Assembly: GCF_026723825.1 (NCBI RefSeq)
Contig: NZ_CP113519.1
Span: 3,224,001 to 3,288,000, forward strand
Length of the DNA: 64,000 bases
DNA from: Pseudomonas sp. GOM7
GTDB taxonomy: Bacteria; Pseudomonadota; Gammaproteobacteria; Pseudomonadales; Pseudomonadaceae
Direction: 5' to 3'
The notes under the pieces were generated by a model. That model was given only the letters and a program-made list of their open reading frames with translations. It had not been told where the DNA came from and ran no database searches. Position 1 is the first letter of the stretch. Each line of letters opens with the position of its first letter. This document shows, in pieces, positions 50,250 through 60,783 of this stretch. A program made the translations under genes and the position numbers.

Positions 50250-51113
50250 CTAGCTCTGCCGCACATCCACCAGGCCGGAAAGAAAGTGTGGCCCCAGGTA
50301 GCGCGACGGCAGCTCGAACTTCTCGGGGTATTCGACCTCGACCAGATAGAGACCGTGAGGATGGGCGGTGACGCCGCCACTGCGCCGCTCGCCCCGCTCC
50401 AGCACCTCGCGCGCCCACTCCACGGGGCGCTCGCCAGCGCCAATGGTCATCAGCACACCGGCGATGTTGCGCACCATGTGATGAAGGAAGGCGTTGGCAC
50501 GGATATCCAGCACGATGAAGCGACCATGCTCGATCAGCGCCAGATGATGGATGGTCTTGATCGGCGACTTGGCCTGGCACTGACTGGCGCGGAAGGCGCT
50601 GAAATCATGGGTGCCGACCAGAGCCTCGGCCGCCTGGCGCATGCGCTGCAAATCCAGCGGGCGGTGATTCCAGGTGACTTCCTCGGCCATGTGCGCGGGG
50701 CGGATCGGATCGTTGTAGATGACATAGCGATAACGCCGCGCCATGGCACTGAAACGAGCATGGAAATGCGCCGGCATGACCTTGGCCCAGGTCACGCTGA
50801 TGTCCTTGGGCAGGTTCATGTTGGCGCCCATGATCCAGGCATGCAGCGGGCGCTCGACAGCGGTATCGAAGTGCACCACCTGGCCACTGGCATGCACCGA
50901 AGCATCGGTGCGACCGGCGCAAATGATGTTCACTGGCGCGCCCCCCGCCACTTTCGACAGCGCCGACTCCAGGCAACCCTGAATGGAAGCGACCTTGCCA
51001 CTCTGACGCTGGAAGCCGCGATAACGGGCGCCCTTGTACTCGACACCCAGGGCGATTCGGGAAAAGCCAGCGGCCGCCATTTCGGCGGCCGCTACAGGTA
51101 CTGCATCGGACAT
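50250..51113 (-). CDS. truA: tRNA pseudouridine(38-40) synthase
   Basis: 287 residues from the ATG at 51113, 5 bases after the fimV stop (a TTG overlaps that stop). The catalytic Asp lies in [28 protein letters not shown] and [15 protein letters not shown] are TruA signatures. It modifies U38-U40 in the anticodon stem. An inner ATG ([12 protein letters not shown]) is an alternative start. Confidence 0.94.
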   Translation of the reverse strand: MSDAVPVAAAEMAAAGFSRIALGVEYKGARYRGFQRQSGKVASIQGCLESALSKVAGGAPVNIICAGRTDASVHASGQVVHFDTAVERPLHAWIMGANMNLPKDISVTWAKVMPAHFHARFSAMARRYRYVIYNDPIRPAHMAEEVTWNHRPLDLQRMRQAAEALVGTHDFSAFRASQCQAKSPIKTIHHLALIEHGRFIVLDIRANAFLHHMVRNIAGVLMTIGAGERPVEWAREVLERGERRSGGVTAHPHGLYLVEVEYPEKFELPSRYLGPHFLSGLVDVRQS

Positions 51114-51118
51114 GGATC

Positions 51119-53899
51119 TCAAACCAGCTTGGCAATCATCTCGCGGGCTTCCTGTTGCTGGGCTTCGCTACCCTCGGCAACCACTTCATCGAGAATGTCG
51201 CGCGCACCTTCGGCATCACCCATGTCGATATAGGCACGGGCCAGATCCAGCTTGGTCGCGGTCTCGTCGGTGCCGGCGAGGAAGTCGAAATCATCGTCGC
51301 CTTCGAGACCCTCGCTCAGGCCATCGCTGGCCGGCAGATCGAAGGTATCGGCCGGCTCGCTGGCCGCTTCGTTCTCGGCGGAAAGCTGTTCCAGCTCGGC
51401 ACTGACCTCGTCGAGTTGCGCGGCGAAGCTGCCGACATCGGCGGGCTTGGCCGGCTCGTCGTCGGCCAGCGACAGGTCGAAATCGGACGGCAGATTCACT
51501 TCGTCAGCCGGGTTTTCCTCGGGCAGATCCAGACTCAGATCGGCCAGCGGATCGAGCTCTTCGGGTGCGGCAGGCTGCTCATCCAGGCTCGCCAGGAAAT
51601 CATCCGCCTCGTCACTTGTAGCGGGAGCAGCAGGCTCGTCCAGATCGAGGCTGAAGTCAGCCAGCTCGTCGGCCAGCGGCTTGCTCTCGGCAGGCCCGTC
51701 ATCGAGCGACAGGTCGAAATCCAGGTCATCCACGGCCTTGCTGGCCGGCTGCTCGTCGAGCAGACCGAAATCCAGATCCTCATCCAGCGCCGGGCTCGGC
51801 TCGGCCGGCTGCGCGCTGGCCTGCACGTCACGCCCCAGATCGCTCTCCAGGTCATCCAGGCTCAGGTCGAAGGCGTCGTCCAGGTCATCCGTCGCGGTAG
51901 CGGTTTCATTGCCGCCATCAGCCAGGCCAATGTCATCGAGGCTGAAATCCAGATCATCCGCTGCCGCACCAGCGGCAACGCCAGCACCGACGAATGCGGC
52001 CATGGCCGGATACTTGCTCTTGAGCTGCTCGGCTTCGGCAGTGGCGCCACCGATTTCCCGCAGTTCGTTGTCCTGGCGGGCGAAGCCTTCGCGGTCACCC
52101 AGTTCGGCATAGACCTCCATCAGCTTCAAGCGCAGATCAGTACGATGCGGCTCGTCGTTGATGGCGTTGTGCAGCAGCTCGGCGGCCTGATTGAAGCGAC
52201 CGTAGGCAATATAGATGTCGGCCTCGCCCAGCACGTCGCCGGTTTGCGCGGTCACACGATCCTCTGCAGCCGCCTTGGCCGGCTCATCGTCGAGACCGGC
52301 GAAGCTGTCTTCCGGCATGTCCAGCTCTTCGGCGAAGGCGCTGTCCTGAGCGAGCGCCTCGGCCTGCGCCTCATGCTGCTCCGACTCCTTCATGGCATTG
52401 CGCCGCGACAGGGCCATCAGACCGACCAGCAGCAGCAACAACGCACCGCCGCCGGCCAGCCCCAGGGTCATTGGATTGCCCAGCAGCTCATCGACAAAGC
52501 TGGGCTGCTCCACGGCTGGAGCCGCCGGCTGCGCAGGCTTGGCCGGTTCTGCGGCTGGCGCCTCGCTGGCCGCTGGCGGCGTTTCGACAGCAGGCTCCTG
52601 CACGGGCTCGGCAGGCTCTTCGCTGTAGTTGTAATCCGGTGCTGCAGCCGGTTCGGCCGGTGCTGGCTCGGTTGCCGCTGGCGCTTCTGCGGCGGCATTC
52701 TCGGCAGGCGCCGGGGCCTGCTCGGCGGCCGGCGCTGCTGGCGCCTCGGGCGTGGCAGCCGGTGTCTGGCCTGCCTGGGCGCTCTCGGCCTGCAGTTTTG
52801 CCAGTTGGCTGTCCTTGAGCTCGATCAGGCGTTGCAGCTTGTCCAACTGGCTCTGCAGATCACCGATGCGGCTCTGCAGCTCGGCATTTTCGCGTCGCGT
52901 CGAATCCAGGCTCTCCTGAGTCACGGCCAGCTTGTCGGCCAGGGCCTTGCTGTCGGCGGAGCCGGTATCGCTGCCCTGCGTCGCCTTGCCAGTCTCACCC
53001 GAAACCAGTTTCAGGCTATCGCCGCGCTCGGCCACGGCCGGAGCGGAGCCCGCTTCGGTGCGGCGCGTAGCGTCGAGCTGGCGCGAAGCAACGTCACGCC
53101 CTGCGCGCCAGGCGGCGTTCTGCTCGGCGACCTGAGCGATGGCTTCGGCGTTACTGCGGCTGCGAACCTGCTGCTCGTCGGGCAGACGCAGCACCTGGCC
53201 ACTCTTCATGCGGTTGATGTTGCCACCGATGAAGGCATCCGGGTTCAGATCCTGAATGGCCAGCATGGCCTGGTGAACGCTACCACCCTCGACGCGCTGA
53301 GCGATTTCCCACAGCGTGTCGTTCTTCGCCGTGCGGTATTCATTGCCGGCAATGGCGCGCGACGGTGCAGCAGGCGCGGTGTTCGACCGCGGCGCAGCGC
53401 TGCCTGCCACGGGAGCTCGCGGCGCCGCACTCGGGCGTGGCGCGGGCGCAGGTGCGGCGACTGGAGCCTGCGGAGCAGCAGCGGCGGTTTGCGGGGAATA
53501 CAGAGGCGGGTCAAGCAACAGGGTGTATTCACGCAACAACCGACCATTCGGCCAGAGCACTTCCACCAGGAAGTTCAGATAAGGTTCACGCACCGCCTTG
53601 CTGGATGTCACACGAATGACACTCTTACCGTTCGGCTTGAGTATCGGCGTGAACTTCAGGTCGGTGAGGAAGAACTGGCGGTCGACACCCGCTTTGGTGA
53701 ACTCTTCAGGAGAAGCCAGTTTCGGCACGAGTTCGTCGGAGGTCAGATCGCGCACCTCCAACAATTCGATTTCCGCCACCAGAGGCTGGTTCAGCGAGGA
53801 TTGCAGGGTCACTTCACCCAACCCCAGCGCATGCGCCATACCGGAAGACAGGGCGGAAGCCGCTGCGATTGCCAGCACCAGTTTGCGAACCCGAACCAT
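51119..53899 (-). CDS. fimV: FimV/HubP polar landmark protein
   Basis: 926 residues. The signal peptide (MVRVRKLVLAIAAASALSSGMAHA) is followed by the conserved FimV N-terminal domain LGLGEVTLQSSLNQPLVAEIEL. A LysM-like peptidoglycan-binding module (NDTLWEIAQRVEGG, about 195-240) is followed by a coiled coil (SLDSTRRENAELQSRIGDLQ) and one membrane helix (about 478-500). The cytosolic part is very acidic (repeated LDFDLSLDD/DLSLD units) and ends in a helical FimV C-terminal motif (KLDLARAYIDMGDAEGARDILDEV). FimV organises the cell pole for type IV pili and signalling. Confidence 0.93.
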   Translation of the reverse strand: MVRVRKLVLAIAAASALSSGMAHALGLGEVTLQSSLNQPLVAEIELLEVRDLTSDELVPKLASPEEFTKAGVDRQFFLTDLKFTPILKPNGKSVIRVTSSKAVREPYLNFLVEVLWPNGRLLREYTLLLDPPLYSPQTAAAAPQAPVAAPAPAPRPSAAPRAPVAGSAAPRSNTAPAAPSRAIAGNEYRTAKNDTLWEIAQRVEGGSVHQAMLAIQDLNPDAFIGGNINRMKSGQVLRLPDEQQVRSRSNAEAIAQVAEQNAAWRAGRDVASRQLDATRRTEAGSAPAVAERGDSLKLVSGETGKATQGSDTGSADSKALADKLAVTQESLDSTRRENAELQSRIGDLQSQLDKLQRLIELKDSQLAKLQAESAQAGQTPAATPEAPAAPAAEQAPAPAENAAAEAPAATEPAPAEPAAAPDYNYSEEPAEPVQEPAVETPPAASEAPAAEPAKPAQPAAPAVEQPSFVDELLGNPMTLGLAGGGALLLLLVGLMALSRRNAMKESEQHEAQAEALAQDSAFAEELDMPEDSFAGLDDEPAKAAAEDRVTAQTGDVLGEADIYIAYGRFNQAAELLHNAINDEPHRTDLRLKLMEVYAELGDREGFARQDNELREIGGATAEAEQLKSKYPAMAAFVGAGVAAGAAADDLDFSLDDIGLADGGNETATATDDLDDAFDLSLDDLESDLGRDVQASAQPAEPSPALDEDLDFGLLDEQPASKAVDDLDFDLSLDDGPAESKPLADELADFSLDLDEPAAPATSDEADDFLASLDEQPAAPEELDPLADLSLDLPEENPADEVNLPSDFDLSLADDEPAKPADVGSFAAQLDEVSAELEQLSAENEAASEPADTFDLPASDGLSEGLEGDDDFDFLAGTDETATKLDLARAYIDMGDAEGARDILDEVVAEGSEAQQQEAREMIAKLV

Positions 53900-54054
53900 A
53901 GCGTTATCCCTTGTTTTAACTTCTTTCTCGAAGACGAGAGGGGTTTAGATGAACACCGCCTGCATCCGCTGAATCAGCGGCTCCCCATTCGGTATTCATC
54001 CAAACCAGTATTGCCAAGCTAGAAAAATTCTTCAAATTTCTAGGTAAGTATCTT

Positions 54055-55065
54055 TTACAGATAGTGTTTTATCAACAACTCTGCTATTTGCACGGCATTC
54101 AGAGCAGCACCTTTTCGCACATTATCAGACGCAATCCACAAATTGAGCTGAGTCGGATCGGCAACGGCCTGGCGAATACGGCCCACCTGGATCACATCCT
54201 GCCCCAGCGCATCCCCCACAACCGTGGGGTAATCCCCCTCCTCTGCCAGCTCGAGTCCGGGCGCCTCGGCCAGGCAAGCAGTAATGGCCGCCACGTCCAC
54301 CGGAGTATCACTCTCGAGAGTGACCGCCAGGCTATCCCCGAAGAATACCGGCACCTGGGCACAGGTCGCGGCAATGGGCAGGTGCGCATCGCCCAGCAAT
54401 TGCTGCAACTCCGCTGCCAACCGTGCCTCCAGCCGCGCATGCCCCTGCTCGTCCGGCGTACCGATCTGAGCCAGTACGTTGAAGGCAATCTGCCGATCCA
54501 CGCCCTGCGGCTCGAACGAACGGCCATTGAGCAACTCGGCGGTCTGCCGTGCCAGCTCCCGCACCCCGGCACGGCCCAGCGTGGAAGCCGACAACATGGC
54601 CGTCACCCCGATACGACGGGGCCGCAACAGAGAGCGTAGCGCCTGTGTCACCAGCGCGACAGCGACGGCAGCCGGCGTCGGGCTGCTGAGCAGGAAGGGT
54701 GGCCGCTGCGTCGCCAGCCACAGCTCACCTGCCTCGGGCAGCAGGCAGGGCGCCTGGGTCAAGGGCAATGCGGCGGACAGATCGATCAGTGAGCAGTTGG
54801 CCGCGACGATCCGCTCCAGGTACTCACGGGTGACCTCGGCACTGGCCGCACAGAACACCAGTTGCGCGGCATTGAAATCGAACGCATCGAGTGCCCTGAC
54901 CCGCACCTGGCGGTCACGAAACGACAGACTTTTCCCGGCGGATTCATCACTGGCCAGCAGATACAGATCCTTGACCGGAAAATCGCGCTCTTCGAGCAGA
55001 CTGACCAGCGCTTCACCGATGTTCCCGGTGGCGCCCACGATGGCAATGGAAAGTGACTGGCTCAT
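54055..55065 (-). CDS. Aspartate-semialdehyde dehydrogenase paralogue, catalytically degenerate (Usg-like)
   Basis: 336 residues. The NAD(P)-binding start SIAIVGATGNIGEALVSLLEERDFPV and the overall layout are those of ASADH. However, the segment that normally carries the catalytic cysteine (NPNC[ST]T) reads SSPTPAAVAVAL, and the catalytic histidine segment reads VFFGDS instead of FFGHS. So it is unlikely to be an active dehydrogenase. It matches the usg-1-type gene placed beside asd in Pseudomonas. It lies between asd and fimV on the same strand; a regulatory or structural role is possible. Confidence 0.8.
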   Translation of the reverse strand: MSQSLSIAIVGATGNIGEALVSLLEERDFPVKDLYLLASDESAGKSLSFRDRQVRVRALDAFDFNAAQLVFCAASAEVTREYLERIVAANCSLIDLSAALPLTQAPCLLPEAGELWLATQRPPFLLSSPTPAAVAVALVTQALRSLLRPRRIGVTAMLSASTLGRAGVRELARQTAELLNGRSFEPQGVDRQIAFNVLAQIGTPDEQGHARLEARLAAELQQLLGDAHLPIAATCAQVPVFFGDSLAVTLESDTPVDVAAITACLAEAPGLELAEEGDYPTVVGDALGQDVIQVGRIRQAVADPTQLNLWIASDNVRKGAALNAVQIAELLIKHYL

Positions 55066-55160
55066 GAGGAAAACCTGTGACGCGAAGGGAGCGGCACTGT
55101 AACCGCGCCCTCGCGCCCAGGCAATCGGCTATCGGCGAGCCCACCGACAGCCGGGACGAA

Positions 55161-56273
55161 TCAACGCTCCAGGAGGATACGCAGCATGCGTCGCAGCGGC
55201 TCGGCAGCGCCCCATAGCAACTGGTCGCCCACGGTGAAGGCACCGAGATACTGCGAGCCCATGTTGAGCTTGCGCAGACGCCCGACCGGAACGCTCAGGG
55301 TGCCGGTCACGGCAGTCGGGCCGAGGTCGCGGATGGAATCTTCGCGATGGTTCGGCACCAGCTTGACCCAGGGATTGTGCTGGCTGATCAGGCCTTCGAT
55401 GTCGGCCATCGGCACATCCTTGTTCAGCTTGATGGTCAGTGCCTGGCTGTGGCAACGCATGGCGCCGATGCGCACGCAGATGCCATCCACCGGGATCGGG
55501 CTCTTGAAGCGACCGAGGATCTTGTTGGTTTCGGCCTGGGCCTTCCACTCTTCACGGCTCTGCCCGTTCGGCAGTTCCTTGTCGATGTAGGGGATCAGGC
55601 TGCCGGCCAGCGGTACGCCAAAGTTGTCCACCGGGAAGGCCTCGCCACGCATGGCCTCGGCCACCTTGCGGTCGATATCGAGAATGGCGCTGGCCGGGTC
55701 AGCCAGTTCATCGGCGACGGCACCGTTGATCGCGCCCATCTGCTTGATCAGCTCGCGCATGTTCTGCGCACCGGCACCCGAGGCCGCCTGGTAGGTCATC
55801 GCGCTCATCCACTCGACCAGACCGGCTTCGTAGAGGCCGCCCAAGGCCATCAGCATCAGGCTGACGGTGCAATTGCCGCCGATGTAGTTCTTGCTGCCGG
55901 CGTCCAGCGCCTGGTCAATCACCTTGCGGTTGACCGGGTCGAGCACGATCACCGCGCTGTCGTCCATGCGCAGCGACGAGGCCGCATCGATCCAGTAGCC
56001 CTGCCAACCGGCTTCGCGCAGCTTGGGGAAGACTTCGTTGGTGTAGTCGCCGCCCTGGCAGGTCAGGATCACGTCCAAGCCTTTCAGGTCGTCGATGCTG
56101 TAGGCGTCCTTCAGCGGGGCAATGTCCTTGCCAATGGCGGGGCCCTGGCCACCGACATTGGAGGTGGTGAAGAACACCGGCTCGATCAGGTCGAAGTCCC
56201 GCTCTTCCAGCATGCGCTGCATGAGCACGGAACCGACCATGCCACGCCAACCGATCAGACCTACACGTTTCAT
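55161..56273 (-). CDS. asd: Aspartate-semialdehyde dehydrogenase
   Basis: 370 residues, the length of the gammaproteobacterial enzyme. [21 protein letters not shown] binds NADP; the catalytic Cys is in [11 protein letters not shown] and the catalytic His in [14 protein letters not shown]. It makes aspartate semialdehyde for lysine/DAP, methionine and threonine. It lies between leuB and the degenerate paralogue. A CCCGCCGG/CCGGCGGG stem at 56297-56319 follows leuB upstream of it. Confidence 0.97.
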   Translation of the reverse strand: MKRVGLIGWRGMVGSVLMQRMLEERDFDLIEPVFFTTSNVGGQGPAIGKDIAPLKDAYSIDDLKGLDVILTCQGGDYTNEVFPKLREAGWQGYWIDAASSLRMDDSAVIVLDPVNRKVIDQALDAGSKNYIGGNCTVSLMLMALGGLYEAGLVEWMSAMTYQAASGAGAQNMRELIKQMGAINGAVADELADPASAILDIDRKVAEAMRGEAFPVDNFGVPLAGSLIPYIDKELPNGQSREEWKAQAETNKILGRFKSPIPVDGICVRIGAMRCHSQALTIKLNKDVPMADIEGLISQHNPWVKLVPNHREDSIRDLGPTAVTGTLSVPVGRLRKLNMGSQYLGAFTVGDQLLWGAAEPLRRMLRILLER

Positions 56274-56296
56274 AACGACTACACCTATATGAACAG

Positions 56297-56319
56297 CCCG
56301 CCGGAACCACCCCGGCGGG
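56297..56319 (-). terminator. Stem-loop between leuB and asd
   Basis: CCCGCCGG (56297-56304) pairs with CCGGCGGG (56312-56319) over 7 bases, just behind the leuB stop (56330). No T run follows on the minus strand, so termination may be partial. Confidence 0.4.
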
Positions 56320-56329
56320 GCCGAGAAGA

Positions 56330-57412
<1,083 letters not shown>

Positions 57413-57430
57413 CTTTTTTCCTTCGGAAAT

Positions 57431-57498
57431 AGCTTCAAGCTGCCAGCCACAAGCACAAGCCGCTTTTACTTGCAGCTTGAAGCGTGCGGCTTGCAGCT
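57431..57498. repeat. Heptad-period hairpin between leuD and leuB
   Basis: GCTTCAAGCTGC (57432-57443) pairs with GCAGCTTGAAGC (57472-57483). The flanks continue with CAAG- and CTTG-containing 7-base units (CTTGCAG, CTTGAAG, CGTGCGG, CTTGCAG). It lies inside the leucine operon, so it could act as mRNA 3' protection or partial terminator. Confidence 0.65.
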
Positions 57499-57502
57499 CC
57501 TG

Positions 57503-58150
57503 TCATTTGATCGCGCCGAACAACCAGGGGCTGTTCTGCTGGTGTTTGGCCTCGAAGGCCTTGATCGCCTCCTGATCCTGCAGGGTCAGGCCGATGTCGT
57601 CCAGACCGTTGAGCAGGCAGTGCTTGCGGAAGGCGTCGACCTCGAAGGCGTACTGCACGCCATCGGGGCGAGTGACGGTCTGCGCCGCCAGATCGATGGT
57701 CAACTGATAACCCTCGGTGGCCTCGGCCTGCTCGAACAGCGCGTCCACCTCTTCATCCTTGAGGATGATCGGCAGCAGACCGTTCTTGAAGCTGTTGTTG
57801 TAGAAGATGTCGGCGAAGCTCGGCGCGATCACGGTGCGGAAACCGTACTCGTCCAGCGCCCAGGGCGCGTGCTCGCGCGAGGAGCCGCAGCCGAAGTTCT
57901 CACGGGCCAGCAGCACGCTGGCCCCCTGATAACGCGGGAAGTTGAGCACGAAATCCGGGTTGATCGGGCGCTTGCTGTTGTCCTGGTTCGGCTGACCGAC
58001 ATCCAGGTAGCGCCACTCGTCGAACAGGTTGGGGCCGAAACCGGTGCGCTTGATCGACTTGAGGAATTGCTTGGGAATGATCTGGTCGGTGTCGACGTTG
58101 GCGCGATCGAGCGGGCAGACCAGGCCGGTGTGTTGGGTGAAGGCTTTCAT
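57503..58150 (-). CDS. leuD: 3-isopropylmalate dehydratase small subunit
   Basis: 215 residues from the ATG at 58150 ([24 protein letters not shown]), with GGAGAG upstream; the frame is open further but overlaps leu[28 protein letters not shown] and the tail NSPWLFG are diagnostic. With LeuC it isomerises 2- to 3-isopropylmalate. It starts 11 bases after the leuC stop. Confidence 0.96.
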   Translation of the reverse strand: MKAFTQHTGLVCPLDRANVDTDQIIPKQFLKSIKRTGFGPNLFDEWRYLDVGQPNQDNSKRPINPDFVLNFPRYQGASVLLARENFGCGSSREHAPWALDEYGFRTVIAPSFADIFYNNSFKNGLLPIILKDEEVDALFEQAEATEGYQLTIDLAAQTVTRPDGVQYAFEVDAFRKHCLLNGLDDIGLTLQDQEAIKAFEAKHQQNSPWLFGAIK

Positions 58151-58161
58151 CAAAACTCTCC

Positions 58162-59589
58162 TCAGGCCTGGATCAATTCGCGCACGTCGATGAAGCGACC
58201 GGTCACCGCAGCCGCAGCCGCCATGGCCGGACTCACCAGGTGGGTACGACCACCGGCGCCCTGACGCCCCTCGAAGTTGCGGTTGGAGGTGGAGGCGCAA
58301 TGCTCACCGCTGCCCAGTTTGTCCGGGTTCATCGCCAGGCACATGGAGCAGCCTGGCTCACGCCACTCGAAGCCGGCCTCGATGAAGATCTTGTCCAGCC
58401 CCTCGGCTTCGGCCTGCGCCTTGACCAGGCCGGAACCCGGCACCACCAGCGCCTGCTTGACGGTAGCGGCCACCTTGCGCCCCTTGGCCACCTCGGCGGC
58501 GGCGCGCAGGTCTTCGATGCGTGAGTTGGTGCAGGAGCCGATGAACACGCGATCGAGCTGGATAGCGGTGATCGGCTGATTGGCGGTCAGGCCCATGTAC
58601 TTGAGCGCGCGGGTGATGGAGTCCTTCTTCACCGGGTCGCTTTCGCGCGCCGGATCCGGCACGTTCTGATCCACCGCCAACACCATCTCGGGCGAGGTGC
58701 CCCAGCTAACCTGTGGCTTGATGTCCTCGGCTTTCAACTCGACCACGGTATCGAACACCGCATCGGCGTCGGACACCAGGTTCTGCCACTGCGCCACGGC
58801 CTTGTCCCAGTCGCTGCCCTTGGGCGCGAACGGGCGATCCTTGACATAGGCGATGGTCTTCTCGTCCACCGCCACCAGGCCCACACGGGCACCGGCCTCG
58901 ATGGACATGTTGCAGATGGTCATGCGCCCTTCCAGGGACAGGTCGCGAATGGCGCTACCGGCGAACTCCAGGGCATGGCCATTGCCGCCGGCGGTGCCGA
59001 TCTTGCCAATCACGGCGAGTACGATGTCCTTGGCGGTGACGCCGAACGGCAGCTTGCCCTCGACACGCACCTGCATGTTCTTCATCTTCTTGGCCACCAG
59101 GCACTGGGTGGCAAGCACGTGCTCGACCTCGGAAGTGCCGATGCCGTGGGCCAGCGCGCCGAAAGCGCCGTGGGTGGAGGTGTGCGAGTCGCCGCAGACC
59201 ACGGTCATGCCGGGCAAGGTGGCGCCCTGCTCCGGGCCGACCACGTGAACGATGCCCTGGCGCACGTCGTTCATCTTGAATTCGAGGATGCCGAAGTCAT
59301 CGCAGTTCTCGTCCAGGGTCTGTACCTGGATGCGCGAGACCTCGTCGGCAATGGCTTCGAGGCCGCCCTGGCGCTCGGCCTTGGTGGTCGGCACGTTGTG
59401 ATCCGGCGTGGCGATGTTGGCGTCGATGCGCCACGGCTTGCGCCCAGCCAGGCGCAGCCCCTCGAAAGCCTGCGGCGAGGTCACTTCGTGGAGGATGTGA
59501 CGATCGATGTAGATCAACGAGGAACCGTCGTCGCGACGTTTCACTTCGTGCATTTCCCAGAGCTTGTCGTAGAGCGTCTTGCCGGCCAT
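58162..59589 (-). CDS. leuC: 3-isopropylmalate dehydratase large subunit
   Basis: 475 residues from the ATG at 59589 ([16 protein letters not shown]). The 4Fe-4S cluster cysteines are in [14 protein letters not shown] and [39 protein letters not shown] is the substrate loop. It is the first gene of the leucine operon, divergent from a LysR regulator gene. A likely promoter is at 59655-59683. Confidence 0.96.
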   Translation of the reverse strand: MAGKTLYDKLWEMHEVKRRDDGSSLIYIDRHILHEVTSPQAFEGLRLAGRKPWRIDANIATPDHNVPTTKAERQGGLEAIADEVSRIQVQTLDENCDDFGILEFKMNDVRQGIVHVVGPEQGATLPGMTVVCGDSHTSTHGAFGALAHGIGTSEVEHVLATQCLVAKKMKNMQVRVEGKLPFGVTAKDIVLAVIGKIGTAGGNGHALEFAGSAIRDLSLEGRMTICNMSIEAGARVGLVAVDEKTIAYVKDRPFAPKGSDWDKAVAQWQNLVSDADAVFDTVVELKAEDIKPQVSWGTSPEMVLAVDQNVPDPARESDPVKKDSITRALKYMGLTANQPITAIQLDRVFIGSCTNSRIEDLRAAAEVAKGRKVAATVKQALVVPGSGLVKAQAEAEGLDKIFIEAGFEWREPGCSMCLAMNPDKLGSGEHCASTSNRNFEGRQGAGGRTHLVSPAMAAAAAVTGRFIDVRELIQA

Positions 59590-59654
59590 CAGCCTATACC
59601 TCATCAGCGTCTTTCTATACCCGGGCGAAATGGCCCTGCGGCTTATGGGGTGAA

Positions 59655-59683
59655 ATGCTATGATCACGAGACGAATAACTCAA
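59655..59683 (-). promoter_or_regulatory. Candidate sigma-70 promoter of leuC
   Basis: On the minus strand TTGAGT (59678-59683) and TAGCAT (59655-59660) are separated by 17 bases. Each matches at least 4 of 6 consensus positions. Transcription would start near 59648, leaving a leader of about 59 bases. Confidence 0.45.
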
Positions 59684-59703
59684 ATTCATATTTTTCATCC
59701 AGA

Positions 59704-59722
59704 GGATTCCAGAAAGGAATCC
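59704..59722. promoter_or_regulatory. Perfect dyad upstream of leuC and the LysR gene
   Basis: GGATTCC-AGAAA-GGAATCC is a 7-bp perfect inverted repeat with a 5-base spacer. It lies 21 bases upstream of the candidate leuC -35. It is a plausible regulator-binding site, although it is not the T-N11-A form expected of the adjacent LysR protein. Confidence 0.35.
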
Positions 59723-59726
59723 ATTT

Positions 59727-59812
59727 CAAGCTGCAAGCGTCAAGCTACAAGCCGGAAGCAAAGACCGAGCGGCCCAGCTTGTGCCTTGCAGCTTGCCGCT
59801 TGGAGCTGCTTC
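59727..59812. repeat. Heptad-period hairpin upstream of the LysR gene
   Basis: CAAGCTG, CAAGCGT, CAAGCTA, CAAGCCG and GAAGCAA form a 7-base-period array. Complementary units (AGCTTGT, GCCTTGC, AGCTTGC, CGCTTGG) follow. CAAGCTGCAAG (59727-59737) pairs perfectly with CTTGCAGCTTG (59785-59795). It ends at the LysR start codon, so it would be in that gene's leader. Confidence 0.65.
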
Positions 59813-59813
59813 T

Positions 59814-60719
59814 ATGGATCTGGCCAACCTCAACGCCTTCATCGCCATCGCCGAAACCGGCAGTTTCTCCGAAGCCGGCGAGCGCCTGCATCTGACACAA
59901 CCAGCCGTGAGCAAGCGCATCGCCGGCCTGGAACAGCAACTGGGCGTGCGCCTGTTCGACCGCCTGGGCCGCGAGATCGGCCTGACCCAGGCCGGCCGCG
60001 CCCTGTTGCCACGCGCCTACCAGATACTCAACGTGCTGGACGATACGCGTCGCGCATTGACCAACCTGTCCGGTGAGGTCAGCGGCCGCCTCACCCTGGC
60101 CACCAGTCACCACATCGGCCTGCATCGCCTGCCCGCCCTGCTGCGCGCCTTCACCCGCGCCCACCCGCAGGTGGCACTGGACATCCAGTTCCTTGACTCG
60201 GAGGTGGCGTATGAAGAAGTGCTGCATGGCCGTGCCGAACTGGCGGTGATCACCCTCGCCCCGGAAACCCGCGAGCCGATCCGTGCCGTCGCCGTATGGG
60301 ACGACCCACTGGACTTCGTCGCCGCGCCAGAGCACCCGCTGGCGCGCAGCCAGGTGATCAGCCTGGCCGACGTGGCCCAGCACCCGGCGGTATTTCCCGG
60401 CGGCAACACCTTTACCCATCACATCGTCCAGCGCCTGTTCGAGGCCCAAGGCCTGACCCCCAATATCGCCATGAGCACCAACTACCTGGAAACCATCAAG
60501 ATGATGGTCTCCATCGGCCTGGCCTGGAGCGTGCTGCCGCGCACCATGCTTGACGACCAGGTCACCCGCCTGCCCATCCCCGGCATTCAGCTAAGCCGGC
60601 AACTGGGCTACATCCTGCATACCGAGCGCACCCTGTCGAACGCCGCCCGCGCCTTCATGGACCTGCTCGACAGCCAGCGCGACGACCTTGCACAAGCAGC
60701 CATGCACCGTCTAACGTGA
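59814..60719 (+). CDS. LysR family transcriptional regulator
   Basis: 301 residues from the ATG at 59814 (MDLANLNAFIAIAETGSFSEAG), with GGAG ten bases upstream; the frame is open to 59781. The N-terminal helix-turn-helix is LHLTQPAVSKRIAGLEQQLGVRLFDRLGRE. The effector-binding domain has HPQVALDIQFLDSEV and FPGGNTFTHHIVQ. It is divergent from leuC, which is a common layout for a LysR target, but whether it senses a leucine-pathway intermediate is inference. Confidence 0.88.
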   Translation: MDLANLNAFIAIAETGSFSEAGERLHLTQPAVSKRIAGLEQQLGVRLFDRLGREIGLTQAGRALLPRAYQILNVLDDTRRALTNLSGEVSGRLTLATSHHIGLHRLPALLRAFTRAHPQVALDIQFLDSEVAYEEVLHGRAELAVITLAPETREPIRAVAVWDDPLDFVAAPEHPLARSQVISLADVAQHPAVFPGGNTFTHHIVQRLFEAQGLTPNIAMSTNYLETIKMMVSIGLAWSVLPRTMLDDQVTRLPIPGIQLSRQLGYILHTERTLSNAARAFMDLLDSQRDDLAQAAMHRLT

Positions 60720-60783
60720 GGGCACAATACCAAGAACACATATTCATCATGCGCACCGCGCACCATCGGAGGACGGCTCGGCC

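Noticed and set aside
53966..53980. CCGCTGAATCAGCGG hairpin behind the ASADH paralogue as a terminator
   Set aside because: It is a short stem with no T run and lies 75 bases past the stop, so the support is too weak.
51155..54022. Very long open frame (about 955 codons) opposite fimV
   Set aside because: It is antisense to the well-supported fimV gene and has low-complexity Gly/Arg/Leu-rich sequence. High GC and the acidic repeats of fimV keep the opposite frame open by codon bias.
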